Counted from the stretch's first letter, positions 1-12,275 are shown. The stretch is DNA of 64,000 bases from Allacma fusca (GCA_947179485.1 OX359245.1:30801067-30865066); one strand, 5' to 3'. A program made the numbers and translations. The notes: generated from the letters alone by a model not told the origin.

Positions 1-535
1 AATCACTACAAGTGACTAAAATTAAGTCGAAGTGTTGTAGAACCCTTCGAATGTAACTTCCTAACAGCCCCCGATTTGTGTTTTCATCCATATACCTCGG
101 AGCCAGGAGTTGATTTTGGTTGTAATTTGTATCTTGTACTACAATACTAGCCACAATATCCGTATATTCCGTAAAATTTTCAAGAAACATCAAAACATTG
201 CTGGTCAGCTCGTGAACAGTCCCATCCTTCGGTAGCGCTGAGGTTTATTCGCTTCAAATGTTTTCAATAAAATTCTCCAAGGCTTTCATCCCATTACTTT
301 GGAAAGTTTTGAACAAAACCGTGAGTTTAGTTGCTTTAGTGTTGACGCTTCCATTGAATACAGTATAATATCTGTTATAATAATAATTTATTCAGGTCGA
401 TTTTTGGCCAAAGCCTTTACAACCTTTAGGCTTCATCTTCATTTAAAAGAGCTTGCATTGAACATGTCATCAAAGTTCGGCTGCAAGGTTTGTAAGCATC
501 TTATGGTCGGGAATATTGTCAAAACAACTAGGACT
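1..535 (-). pseudogene. EXO70 fragment, decayed duplicate, cut by window edge
   Basis: This stretch is closely similar to the coding exon of the intact EXO70 gene further along, position 1 matching about 30263 and position 535 matching about 30700, in the same orientation. It is not functional. Read on the minus strand, a CAA codon of the parent has become TAA near position 245. A roughly 100-bp insertion at 361-455 splits the reading frame, and homology stops after about 535. Many third-position and replacement changes suggest an old copy. The parental region is a single exon, so intron content cannot tell a retrocopy from a DNA-level duplication. The MFSD6-like fragment at 5.2-5.7 kb keeps an intron and argues for DNA-level duplication. 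The fragment continues beyond the left edge. Confidence 0.9.
352..464. repeat. Short insertion flanked by a 9-bp repeat
   Basis: About 95 bp (361-455) interrupt the EXO70 pseudogene. They are flanked by CATTGAATA at 352-360 and CATTGAACA at 456-464, which correspond to a single CATTGAATA in the parent, so this looks like a target-site duplication. The core of the insert (TTTATTCAGGTCGATTT and flanking bases) recurs in the opposite orientation near 12200-12275. It is a small dispersed element of unknown class. Confidence 0.6.
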
Positions 536-1978
536 TAAAAGCAGCGCCGGGTTGCTCGAGTGGTAGCTCGGACTTAGAATTTTTTGCTCTCCTCTGCTCT
601 GCACTCTGCCTGCACTTTACATTTCAAGTTACTCATCACAATGCTGCTTTAATATACTCTTTGGTACTCCATCCATCTCTCACAGATTATTTAGACACTA
701 TAATACAAACACAAACACACACCTCCCTAATATACTACGGAATCCCAGGAACCAAATGCAACTTCCACACTTACAAGCCAGTTACCCTTGAGTCCGCACA
801 ATTATGACATCATTCAAGTAATTACTGTAGTATGGTGCCAGTCGTCATGTGTATGGCATGTTGAAGCATATCGGTTCATTTTTAATGAAAAAATGCTTTA
901 ATGTTTATTTTAAAACTTAATTCTAACTTTGGGTAACACAGTAAGAACAGTATAACGGTAACTTTGGGGTCCACCAGCACTTGTCAAACATATAATTAAT
1001 TAAGATGATGTAGCTATCCTGCATTGACAGCGTTCTGGATTATTAAAAACAGTTCTTGGTCAACAATCGAGTAAATAATCGGTTGTTGCAAGCCAGATTG
1101 AATGTTTCTCTTCCACGTGAACAAAATCAACAAACCGTAGCCTACAGTTACACCAGTTTACTTGACTGGTTCATTTAACAATAATAATAATACGCCCACT
1201 AAATTATTCACTTGCTCATTGTGTACGCCTTTGAAAGTGTTGCTAATATGATCAGTCATCATCTTTTAAATCGTCCATCAATACATGTCAGACATACAGT
1301 AAATTAAAATAAAATGTTGAAGCGCGTCCTAGAATCAAAGCATTCATTAAAATAATTTATGCCAAATTCTAATAATTGTAGTAAAGTTGTCAAGCATAAT
1401 GCATATTAACAAGGTCAATATCCAAGCAAGGCTGGCTGACAAAGATTTTATCAGCTTAAATAGTTTAACAGTTTCAAACGTACCCTCTATAGCCTTTATT
1501 TATCGCAACATTTAATTATTTTAAAAAACATTCATAATGATAAATAGTAACATCAGATTAATTTAAAATGAATTGTGGGATTTATTTTTTGTCAACCGAC
1601 TTACAGGCATCCTAACGTAACAGCATGCAACTTACTTCTCAAACAATTAATGTAGGTATTTTGACTACTACAGTAACCCTGAGAAACATGCTGGATCAGT
1701 AAACAAGTTATGTGCGGTTACGGTACTTGTGTAGGTTAAGCAGTAATGCCTGTATTAAATGGTGTCTGGCTTATCCCCTGGCTTCGTTGCATTGTTAATT
1801 GTCGAATTTAGCCATATTCTGGCTTCAATTAAGTTATACGATTACGGCATTTTTGGGACTCCAGTACCTCCAGGTATTACTTAAATACCTAAAGTATTTG
1901 AATTATATTGGAATTCACAGAATTCAATAAATTCATTTTAAATAAATTGGATTGGAATTTCCGTTTGCATGAAACAAA
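536..1978. other. Noncoding stretch, nothing recognised
   Basis: AT-rich DNA without a convincing reading frame on either strand. A segment near 545-575 vaguely resembles a tRNA D-arm, but no B box follows. Confidence 0.5.
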
Positions 1979-2744
1979 TACAGTAAAACCTGTATATAAT
2001 GGTTTCTCTAGGGAACCTAAAATTTGACCACTATGTACAGTGACCACTATACTTAATATAGTGGCCATGGACCACTATATAGGGTAAATATATTAAATAA
2101 ATGGTTTAACGCGTTTAAGAAGACATGATTAAAACGGTCACATTTATTTTACATAATCACTAATTTTTAACCGTTTTAAAATTTTCAACTTTTGAATACT
2201 AGGTGAAATGGCTTCCCACCATCGTAAATTACTTATTCAATATTGACACAGGCAGATTCTCCGCAAATATAATTTAAACAAATATAATGTCTCTTCTTCC
2301 AAGATTCAATCCAACCATTGCTTGCTGGCAATCCTGCCTACCGGAATTTCACTTTGCGATTTTCCAATAATTATAATATTCCCCATTTTTTTGAAATGGA
2401 AGTCAACGTATTTTCGAACTGTGCGTGGTGGCACATGAATATGCTTTGTTTAAGAAACCGTAATCTAGAATAGTCTTAAAAATCTATAGAAATTATGATC
2501 GACGATTTCGTGTGTACATTGTTTTTAGGGGAGACCATCGTATTCGGAGTTCGAAGCATGCGTTTCGAAGTGAATGGACATAAGCCCTGGTCCATTATTG
2601 ACAGGGGACCACTATAGAGAAAACTACTGTATACAGGGTTAACGTAATGTTAAAATATAGGGCGCGTGACGGGGACACATGATACTGGCCACTGTGAACA
2701 GGAGACCACTGTATAGGTGGTCACTATATACAGGTTTTACTGTA
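1979..2744. mobile_element. pogo/Tc1-like nonautonomous TIR element, copy 1
   Basis: The element spans 1981-2742 and is flanked by TA at 1979-1980 and 2743-2744. The left end starts CAGTAAAACCTGTATATA and the right end is its reverse complement, an inverted repeat of about 20 bp. Subterminal GACCACTAT or TATAGTGG motifs are repeated several times inside both ends. No transposase frame is present. TA duplication and a CAGTA-type terminus fit the pogo/Tigger branch of Tc1-mariner. A second copy lies at 54314-55142. Confidence 0.88.
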
Positions 2745-2839
2745 CATTTGAATGGGGATTGGAATTCATTAGCCTTAATCGTAATTGTTTTCATATTTTT
2801 CGAATATTCCAGCCCTGCAAAATGGGGAGATCGACTATT

Positions 2840-4308
2840 TGTTTTACTAAGGTTCTCAACGGATAGGATCGGATACTACTACATAAACTATCCGAACGGA
2901 TCGGATAGCGACTTTTTGCGTTACGGATAATCCGACGAATATCCGAGAATATCCGCGGATAAACGAATTTTAGAAAGCATGACCGGACCACTCAAACAAT
3001 TGATATCTGCTGCATTCACCTACAGGACATTAGTTCGGTGATTTTGCAAAGCGTTTATGCTTTTTTTAGTTCATGCATCTTTTGTACCAAACTTAGAACC
3101 GAACCTCACGCAACATGTCTTCAAATATTTGTTTTGACCAGAAATTTAGACACATTTTGAAATTTAGCTGCTTATATTCAAGTTGTCTGTTCTTACAGGC
3201 TTCGAATTGTTAATGCTTTCCTGTGAGTTAATTTTTGAGGATATCTGATATGCGAAACAAAAGAACTATTAATTCTTAAATTGTTTATATTAAATGTTTT
3301 TCCAATCAAACATTCTTGCCGTTTCTTCTGTCATTATAATTCGTTATAAGGTAACAGTATATTATATTTTAAAAACTAAAATCCAAGCGCTAGGAGCAAT
3401 ATGTACTTCTACAATTGATTCCGTGTATCCGCAGATAGGATCGGATATCCGTGGATCGAATCGGATATCCGCGGATAGGATCGGATGGAGTTCAGAGCTA
3501 ATCCTGCCGCGATAATCCCGCTGGAATTATTCCCGCGAACAAAATCCCGCTGTCAGTTTGACCGATGTATATAATCCCGCTCACGATAATCCCGACACTA
3601 ATGAGATAATCCCGCCATACAATGAAACACATTTAATGAATATAAAATGTTGTTGTTATAACAACAGTGAAGATACAACAGTTGAGCACTCAAGATCCGA
3701 AGTACAGATCCGAATAATAAACAAATAATAAGCAAAGATAAGAAAAAGAGTTTCTGTCGCTGCTATTTAAATGTCATTTTAACGTTAATTTCCGAAATTG
3801 TTTTTTTTGAGTTATGATGCTGAATAATGAACAGAGTGTAGCTACGTACACATGTCACAATTCACAATATAGGTACACATCAAAACGGCCAGTCAACAGC
3901 ACATGGATAATATTAAATAATAGCAAACAATATTGTTTACTGAAGTTAATACAAAAAAACCTGGGTCGGGAATATCGTCAGCGGGGTTATGGTTGGCGGT
4001 ATTACATACTTTTGAGATCGGGATTAAATCCTCGGGGTTTCTTCGGCGGAGTTATCACTGGCGGGATTGTCGAGGCGAAATTAGCTCTGGACACGGATCG
4101 GATAGCTCCTTTTTTGTATCCGACGGCTTCAGATAGGATAAGCATATCATCCGAAAAATTACGGATAAGCTTAGGATAAGGTTATTTTTAATCCGATGGA
4201 AGCGGATACGATCGGATACGCTTCAGTTTTATCGGTCAAAATTCGGATCGGATAGGATACGGATAGGATGAGGGAATTATCCTATCCGTTGAGAACCTTA
4301 TGTTTTAC
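2840..4308. mobile_element. hAT-type nonautonomous element with nested insert
   Basis: The element occupies 2848-4300. Perfect 8-bp target duplications TGTTTTAC lie at 2840-2847 and 4301-4308. The ends form an inverted repeat of about 21 bp beginning TAAGGTTCTCAACGGATAGG, a GGTTCTCAAC type of terminus typical of hAT elements. The interior is full of GGATAGGATCGGATA and palindromic ATCCGCGGAT motifs, probably subterminal transposase-binding repeats. It carries no transposase. A second element is inserted at about 3493-4089. Confidence 0.85.
3493..4089. mobile_element. TIR element nested in the hAT element
   Basis: The sequence CAGAGCTAAT at 3493 is mirrored by ATTAGCTCTG ending at 4089, and the similarity continues inward through repeated (A)TAATCCCGC motifs on the left and GCGGGATT motifs on the right. 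The end repeats are imperfect and no clear target duplication is visible. The class is uncertain. The open frames over this stretch look like chance frames through the repeats. Confidence 0.6.
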
Positions 4309-4708
4309 CGTTGTCCACACTGTAGATCAGAAGAAAATCTTTGATGCATTTTGTGTAACACTCAATAAAGCACTCGGTACAAGTAGCACGTCACGTGGCA
4401 TTTTATAATATTTAAAAAATTAACTTTTATGAACACGCTATAAATCAAAAACAATTTTGGTATTGACCGCTGAATGGCAATTTATTTCTGATAACAAGAG
4501 GAATACCCTTAATTTTGCTAATGTTGGCATTGTACCGCTGTCGTTTTCGACTTTTATATTGCATTAATTGGCGTAACTTCGCATTTCGCCAGCGTTTCCG
4601 TTCCAAGCGTTTAATATCTCCAACCGAAAGTCCAGTTGTCTTTTAAAAAAGAATAAACGTTGAGGGCTAATAAAAAAATTATTGAGATTCTGAATGACAT
4701 ATAACCAG

Positions 4709-4830
4709 AGCTGTGCAGTATTTTCAAATACAGTATTTTAAAATACGTATTTTCAGACCACAAAGTATTTTGTATTTTGTATTTTAAAGTTAGCAATGTA
4801 TTTCAAATAAAGTATTTGGCTCCAAATACT
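4709..4830. mobile_element. Possible solo terminus of a hAT-like element
   Basis: The sequence starts CAGAGCTGTGCAGTATTTTC and runs into repeated AAAATAC and GTATTT motifs, a layout common for hAT termini (CAGAG plus dense subterminal repeats). I found no matching opposite end, so this may be a truncated copy or chance. Confidence 0.35.
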
Positions 4831-5229
4831 TTTCACCAGCATCATTACAACTTTCACATTGTTTGTAGTTTGAATGATGCTCAATATCTGTAAGAACTTC
4901 ATTTTAACCACGCAATAACATAAACGGCTTTAAAAACTTAAGCAGATCTTTTCAATTTAAATGCCAACAAAGTAGCTGAACAAATTACAGAAAAATTTTA
5001 TCAGACAAACGGCACAGATTGTCGTAGAGGGTTAGAACTATAAACAAATTGAAATAAATATGTCATCTCATTCTGAACTGCGTCAACATTTTGAGCTGGT
5101 TCGTCTACGTCACTTGACAACGAACATCGACTTTTTGAGTTTTATTGTCAGACGGCGACGGCAAGCATAGCAATAAGTTTACATACAAATGATGCAGCTC
5201 AACTGTCTCGTCTGTAATGCAATATCATT

Positions 5230-5720
5230 AAAGTCGACTGGGGAGTGGAAAGAAAGAAAAATTCAATTTCAAGGAGCAAATTTCTTGGATTTTGGGAATG
5301 GGAAGTTGACATACTGATTCTACACAATAGTCAAATGGAAGATCAGCAGTGAGCTTCTTCCATCCAAGCTCCTTTATTTCTTCTATTTTGGAGGTAAACT
5401 GTGACTGATTTTATTAAAACTACAAGGAATTGATACCATTGGATTTTAAAATTTCTAGGAAATTAATCAAAATTATCTTGGGAATTTTAACAGGTGTAGG
5501 AGCATTACGGCCTTTCGTACCTCTTCTTGCCCTGATATGGTCCGTGTCATCCCTTGCCTTTGGAATTACAGTTTGCATGTGGGCCCTCCTGAGTATAATC
5601 TTCCTACTAATAATCTGGAAAATTTTTAAAACAAGCGAAACACAACAAACTACTTCAAATTTTAATTTTCGGATCATTCGAAATTCTAACTCAAACAGTT
5701 CAACTTGAAGATTGTAGAAG
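5230..5720 (+). pseudogene. MFSD6-like gene fragment, decayed duplicate with intron
   Basis: This is a duplicate of 51435-51960, the start of the MFSD6-like gene. It includes exon 1, the whole first intron with conserved GT and AG ends, and the beginning of exon 2. The start codon of the parent (ATG at 51547) is ATA here. Soon after the stretch reading KTSETQ, a deletion of about 20 bp shifts the frame into a stop near 5706. Retention of the intron shows a DNA-level duplication, not a retrocopy. The copy has the same orientation and the same order relative to the EXO70 fragment at the window start as the intact genes have. Confidence 0.88.
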
Positions 5721-6310
5721 AAGTGGAGCTTTACTAGGGAATGTTGTGCGGACTACTGTGAAGTCGTATGGCAATAATCATTATAAAGCCAAGCTAAAGC
5801 CTGCTTGCTTCAGTATAATTCCAGCCAATAAGCCGTAAATAATAATATATTTTAAAAATATAAAATAATAATGTGAGTTGCTGACGAGGGAGCCAAAGAG
5901 AATGTCAATGACCATAATACATGAACGTCAACCAGTTTTATAATAATAATGTCAGCAGAGTTTATTAATTAGGATCAGGACGCCACTTTGGTATAGAAGA
6001 GAGTTCTTTACCGCTCGCAGCTTCATATTGCACTGAGGCGCTTCTAACAATATATGTCAGAGGAAGACTGGAGAATGTATCTCGTTTACATATTTAAATT
6101 ACTTACTTTAGATCCACTAAGGTATATAATAAGCTATTTACATGCAATGTATGTAATGTAATAGCTTTATTGAACTGTCAAATCTACTCGGTGCAAGCAC
6201 TGATTTCCAGAGATAGACTATAATATTAATAAACAACAAAAATAATAGTAATAATAATAATATTTTAATATATTTACATACAAATGATGTTAGTCACATA
6301 ATTAATATAA
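5721..6310. other. Noncoding stretch, nothing recognised
   Basis: AT-rich DNA with short TAA/AAT runs near 6240-6265. Weak similarity to the MFSD6-like second exon may extend to about 5780, but I could not align it securely. Confidence 0.4.
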
Positions 6311-7803
6311 TTATATATACGTAACATCGTTGTATATTTTCCAGTAGTGAGGAGATTGAGATTTACTGGAAATCGTTTTGAAATGCCACCTTCTGTGTAT
6401 AAACCGTTTGATGGACACAGTGAGCCATTCAGCAGGTTTGCTTTTAATTATGCGTCGTATCAATGGGGCTTCGGTGTCTAATATACATTCAAATAGTGTC
6501 TCTAAAGTCAAAAATTAATTGCCAAAGTGCAGTTTCACCTTTAATCTTAGACATTCTTCCGTTTTTGTTTTACGGATTCCTTTATGCAACCATCGTCCGT
6601 ACAGCTTTGCCTGAAGTAACCAAAAATGTTGCCAATTTCGTAGCGTACTTTGGCATCGCTTTCCTTCACGAGTGGGAAATATTCTTGAGGGTAGGAAACC
6701 TTCGTCGTCGTGAATAGGGGAGCGTTTACGCCAGGCAGCTAGGAGACACAATTTTGTTTTGAAAACAGAGTGTGTCAATTGTGTGTTATGCTACGTATTT
6801 GGACATGTACATAGGTAATGTGGTAAATATTTTGATAGGATGAAATGGATGTAACAGTAGTAGAATTACCTTGGAGCATGTAGAGATGGATCTGCGGGAG
6901 TGGCGTCCGTTCATTAGGCTCACCAGACTTGGAGCTTCCACTGGGGATGTGGAAAAACTAATTATAATACATATATTCAAACATGCATATATTGTGAAAC
7001 TGTTCAAAAGTGTAAATCCATTAAATGACTTACCCATGTCCAGTTAGGGTCATCCTTCTCAAGTCATGCATGGTGAAAAAATGCTTCAAGACAAGACAAC
7101 GATACCTCTAAAGCTATCAGTCATGTTAAAAGTATAGATTTCATTTTGTGAAAGCCATAGGTCCAGCCTCTCGTTGTTTGCATTAAAGGTAATGAATGGA
7201 TCCCGAAAGAGAAACATATGTTAAAAATGTCAGTTTTGACAGCAAAATTGACATATAGTAATTTTGAAATTCCAGAAAAGGAAGCGGGAATTTGATCATT
7301 GTCACGTAACGGAGTGGCACTGGTTTGTGTAATATGGGATGAAAGGACAGCCAATACTGAGCTGTGATTATACACCTTCATAAATATTTTGTTGATATCT
7401 CCATGAATGTTTTGGATTTCCTCTGTGAGCACCTCACGCGGCGTCTTCATTTCTTCGTTGATTTCAATAAGGGGGTTTTCATCTGTACTTCAATCCCAAC
7501 ACGGACTACTTGAATTTCTTCGTGCTTCAAAAGGCTAGCATGCAACTCAGCTGTAATATTTTTTAAAATTTGATTCAGTTCGGATTCAATTTACAATATC
7601 TGTATATGTGTGTCCACATTGTTCTGAAGAATGTAAAGACAGCAGTTACAAGTATTGCATGGTGTAACATACGGAGAAAAGTGGAAACGTTCAATACATG
7701 GGTATGCATTGTTTACATCATCTTTTTCAATGGCATTGTTCGCTCGTGAATACTGCCTCGTTCCTCGAAATGTATTGTCATTGTTCCGGAAAAATCGAAC
7801 CAT
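6311..7803 (-). pseudogene. Unrecognised broken coding pieces
   Basis: On the minus strand a frame from 6778 down to 6311 would code about 155 residues but for one TAA at 6515-6517. Further frames of about 110 residues (7450-7121) and 70 residues (7803-7591) lie upstream. The lower frame has a wordlike composition (basic and aromatic residues, few runs) not typical of a chance frame. No family was recognised, splice sites are not convincing, and start codons are poor. It may be a decayed gene or exons of a gene I cannot assemble. Confidence 0.25.
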
Positions 7804-8845
7804 GACTTAAAATGAAGTAAGTTGTAAATTTTACTGACAATTTAAGTTAAATAACGAATGTGACAAAAAACAACAAAAGTCACAGGACGTTCGGAGTTGA
7901 TTTGAATGCTAGGACAATAATGTAGAACAATATTGACAATGAAAAACAAGTGTTTAAATTTTCTTCGGAAGTTAACTTTTTAAAATACTGTATGTAATAT
8001 GGGATATTGTATGTACTTTTTGAGAACGATTATATTTACAATTGTAATTACTATCGTCGAAGGAATTGCACGGTTAATGCTAATGGAACATGTTTGCCGC
8101 CTTTTACAACGTGTGTACAGGTATTGAGAAATGAGGTATTGCAAGTGCTTATAAAAACGGAAAACAAAGGTAACTTGCAAAAAGTAGTTTTTGAAAAGAT
8201 ATGACCATAATACGTCATTACTACGTAATGTAATATAATATTCATGATCAGTTTACACAACAAAATGTATGTCAGTACCACCAAATTAATATTAATAATT
8301 ATTAACTAATACTGGAATCCTACGCAATATTTACTTCCAACCAGACAATTTTATTACCACACGATATGCATGAATACTCAAATAATTATATTTCAGGAAT
8401 TTAATATTGCATTACCTACGAAGAAATTATTGCCAATTCATTACAAATAAACACACAGTGGTAATGACATGGACGTGTATATAAGATTTTTCCAGCACTT
8501 TTTTCAATGTATACGTCGAATATTAACTCCACACATACCCTATGCTCATTTATAAATTGCATGGCGTAAAGCCTCCTAACATGACGAAAGTGTTGATATA
8601 CATAGTGTGAAAATTTAACGTATCAGTATATCAAAACAATGTTGTCAATAGAAACAAAGTAGTGACATGACAACAACAACCGTCATTAATACTCAAATGA
8701 AATAATAACAGCCGTTTTTCAGTTACATAAAAAAGGGTTGTTGCGAAAACCTCGAGTGTATCCTGCAGAAAACGTATGCATCATTTAATATTTATTCTAT
8801 TTAGTTTCCTCATTAGATGCGGAAACACTACCTTGGATGCTACCA
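7804..8845. other. Noncoding stretch, nothing recognised
   Basis: AT-rich with no supportable gene. At 8797-8922 a 41-codon minus-strand frame overlaps the candidate exon at 8846-8987 in another frame. It has an ATG at 8922 but no other support. Confidence 0.4.
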
Positions 8846-9551
8846 CTACCCCGCCCGTTTCCCTCTGGATCTCGTGCTTCGAGAGCGCGTTCTAGCAAGT
8901 TCCAGAAAATCTCCACGTTCATTATCCGCACTTTCACGTTCCATGGTTATACAAGACTGTCCAAATGTATCGGCTATGTGACCATCCCTTACTAAATAAA
9001 TATATAATTCATGCATTCACGTTACCATCATTACCAAAATTATTTCCAGTGTTACTTTAAATACAATTACGACTACCTTCGACATTTTTTTCGTTCGTAC
9101 ACACTCGTGGGTACATGAGTCGCACCAGCATAGTGGGAACACTTGTTGTAAATTTTTTCAACATTAACAGCCGCAACTGGAACGTCAACATGAATGCCAT
9201 CAATGGCCTGGGAATGACGATCTGCAGAAAAGATCACAATTACATCTCAATGGTTTCATGATAATATATATTATTTTGTGTGCAACCTTCAACATAGTCT
9301 TTCCGTATATATGCACGACGGGCGAGAAGATGCATGCTACATATCTACATCTGCATTTAAAGGTTTTCAGCTGTCGATGTCATTATTTTTAAATATATTT
9401 GGTAGTTTTATTTATTACCTTCGTGACTGGTCAGATCAGCGTCATCAATTTTTCTATCGGCTTCATTTACGTCAACTCCTACTCAAGGTCCATCAGTTAC
9501 TTGTCCCATAACCACAGCACTGGAACTAGAAGCATGACGTCTATTTGGGTT
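8846..9551 (-). CDS. Possible unrecognised gene, last three exons
   Basis: Three minus-strand segments join with matching phase. The first ends at 9419 (donor GAAG|GTAATA). The second is 9221-9077 (acceptor TTTCTGCAG, donor CGAAG|GTAGTC, 47 whole codons). The third is 8987-8846 (acceptor TAGTAAG, stop TAG at 8846-8848). The joined tail is hydrophilic, contains a run including VPVAAVNVEKIYNKC, and ends in an Arg/Ser-rich stretch. In the first segment an in-frame TGA at 9483-9485 interrupts the frame, so the gene is either broken or starts or splices downstream of it. No start codon was found. An open minus-strand frame at 9870-9667, ending at a possible donor, could be a further upstream exon. 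I do not recognise the family. Confidence 0.35.
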
Positions 9552-11300
9552 AACTTCCACGATTCAAATTACATTTGCGTTGTATAAGCATTATAGTAAT
9601 AATAACCATTTCATGTCTAATGAAATTGTCTTATACTCCACCGAATAATTTTCAATACTAGTATTTTTAATTATAAATACCTTCAGGGTTCAACGGCACA
9701 AGAAGGAAAGTATTTCCTCTCACGAACGTTTTGCTGCAGATATGCAAACGTTTCCACTCCTGGCGTACAAACCATGCAGTGCTCACTGAAATACCCGCTG
9801 CAACCACGCTCGTTACGGTCAGAATGGTGGAAGTCTCCAATTTCACCTCAAAACGTGACACCTCCATCAAAAAGATCTGAAGTGATCACGACATCCAATA
9901 CTTCATCTGTCGTCGTTCACGATGTGGTAGCTCAAGGCGATGTATCAAAACATAAACCTAAACATGTCAATCGGCTCTCTGATCTGACATCAAAACGAAA
10001 ATACAGAGAAGAAAAGCACCCATAGGAATAAAATATGTTCGGGATTGTGAAGCAGCGACACGATTTCAGTGATCGAAACCCGTAACAACACAATACCAAC
10101 TGAAGCAATTGAATAAACAAGAAACTACAAATTACCTAAAAAGGAAGACTGTCAGATCAAATGCAGTAAAACAAAAGGTTTTTACGTATCTTGGACATTG
10201 ATGCAGAAAACAAAAATAAAGAATCAGGAATTTGTGATTCGTGTAACATTTGTGGAAATATGTATATGTATCAGAGTACATCGAATGGTAGTACCTAAAA
10301 TTTGATGCGGTATATGGAAATAGTTTGGTCCTTGTAAATTAGTTTAATCTTTCCATATAAATACCAATAACGAATATATATTTAACGCATGCAGTCACTA
10401 GAAATATTTCATAACAACATGCTTATATGGGAAAACTATTCAAATTATTGCTAAACGAGATTTCATTTTCATTTGGCCTACCGATCTTAAAGAACTGGGA
10501 TTGTATCGTCAACTGAGCGGAAGGAACACACATTATTGACGTCGTGGATTGCCGGAACATCCAAGAACAATAAATACAATGTCAGCGATGTTCCGCAAAC
10601 ACAGTTTATAAACGTGCTATTCTTTTGAATTGCAAGGGCTAAAGTATCGTACAATGTTGGTTTTAAGAGTATCGTGGCTACATTAGATCCAAATTTGAAT
10701 ACGTTTTCAAGAAATTCGCTTCAAATGTGCTTTAAGAACCTTCAAGAAACTGATCACGGATAAACTGATAGTACATTACTTATGTACACAATTAAATTTA
10801 CGTATTTCATTCCATTTTCCTCCTTTCTGCACATGTATTCTTGCCTTAAAGACAATAATGATACTTGTTATTTTCTAGTCTAGTTACACAAGTAAATATA
10901 ACAAATAATAAAATAGAAACGTTGATATTCGGTCTACTCAGTATATAGGGCCTGAAGACTTCAACAAACAGTTATTACTCTGTTATGTTTCGCTATGGAG
11001 GCACTTCATATATTCTGTTTTTGTTCAAAACGAAAGGTTTGGTTGCTACACGCACCCCAGTAAAAATCCCCCAAACTTTCTCAAAAACTCAAGTATTTTG
11101 AAAACATTTTTGAAGTTGTATTTTATTGATAATTATAGTAATCCCGATTGTTCAATTTTATAAAACGGCGTTTACATTAATGCAATCTGCAAACCGGTAT
11201 ATGTATTTAAACCCGATGTGAATATCACATTTCGAATTTGCTCCAGAAAGAAAGCTTCTCCACAGTTTATGCGACTTCGTTAACTACGTCAGTGTTTACT
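9552..11300. other. No recognised gene
   Basis: Frames on both strands near 9667-10120 are open for 60-85 codons, but none has homology I recognise and they overlap one another. The rest looks noncoding. Confidence 0.35.
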
Positions 11301-11403
11301 TTTAGAGTAGTTATAAAAGATGCTCAATATTTTTAAACATTTGAGTTTTGAAAAACTTACGGTAATAATAGCAATCTCGAATAAAATTTTCGTTAACTTG
11401 TAT

Positions 11404-11733
11404 TTTATTACCATATGGTCCCTAAAATACCTGAAACAACTGGAAATGTTCCAAACATCATTTCTCCGAACATTACTATATACATCCAATCTTGTACCTG
11501 GTTTTATTCTACGACTTGAGACGGGGATGACAAATATTAAGGGTCTATTATTTAAGGCATGTATAAAGTTAATTACAAGAATACTAAATAAAGAGGCCAA
11601 TAGCATCAGCCTGAATTGTTATCTCGAGGCTAAGAGAAGGGACGTATGTAAGTATAGCTGGATGTTCTATGTGAAAAACATGTCCTGTGAAGCTGATCTA
11701 TTTGTAGAATCTAACAACTTAAACAAAAAATAG
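11404..11733 (+). pseudogene. Possible non-LTR retrotransposon C-terminal remnant
   Basis: The frame reads through a stretch with the pattern seen C-terminal to the reverse transcriptase of jockey/RTE-type non-LTR elements: an aromatic- and Leu-rich helix (MFQTSFLRTLLYTS), a region with LETGM, a hydrophobic helix ending in SLNCYLEAKR, then a WMFYVKNM-type segment. It ends at a stop at 11731. A short following frame (11803-12024) may belong to it. No reverse transcriptase core is present and the similarity is only by pattern. An alternative is a chance frame. Confidence 0.3.
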
Positions 11734-12194
11734 ATGCATGTCAACAGTAATGTAATCATAGGTAAATAACACCAGTGGCTAGTAAATCAAGATGTAAAAG
11801 AAATGCTACATAACCCCAAGTTCCCCCAGTACCCCAGCTTCAAGGCAAACCTCAAAAGAAGTGATCACTTTGAATGTGACCTGCAGTGGAACGTTATTAG
11901 ACTAATGCACGCGTTAAGAGGAGGAATGACATACATTTGTGTAAAAGGAAGAACGAATAAACAAAACGCGATTAACAGTGCAATAGAGACAATTTTATCA
12001 GCGAAATGTTTAAAGACAAATTGACCAAACACGAATACTTAAACATATGTATTTATCGGTGCTACGCAATCCAAACTAGACAATTGTACCTGGGTCTTAT
12101 GATTGACACCGAGTAAAAAGTAAAGGATTTATTTTATTTCAAAATTTTAAGAATCAGCTTTTTATCAATTGTTTAACATAACACTCAAAACGAA

Positions 12195-12275
12195 TTTCTA
12201 ATAAGGTTGTAAAAGCCTAGGCCAAATAATCGACCTGAATAAAGATTATTATTGTATTACTATAATAAGATGTGA
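12195..12275 (-). repeat. Second copy of the short dispersed element
   Basis: Read on the minus strand this contains AATAATAATCTTTATTCAGG followed by TCGATTATTTGGCC and CTTTTACAACCTTA. These are the same core words in the same order as the insert at 361-455. Ends and target duplication are not resolved. Confidence 0.55.

Noticed and set aside
545..580. tRNA-like sequence GGTTGCTCGAGTGGTAGCTC
   Set aside because: It resembles a D-arm/A box, but there is no T-arm, no B box and no acceptor pairing, so neither a tRNA nor a SINE can be supported.
6311..7803. Reading the minus-strand frames as a DUF4806-type or similar transposon-associated domain
   Set aside because: Only a vague pattern of a basic helix near 6400-6560 suggested it, without diagnostic residues, so no family was assigned.
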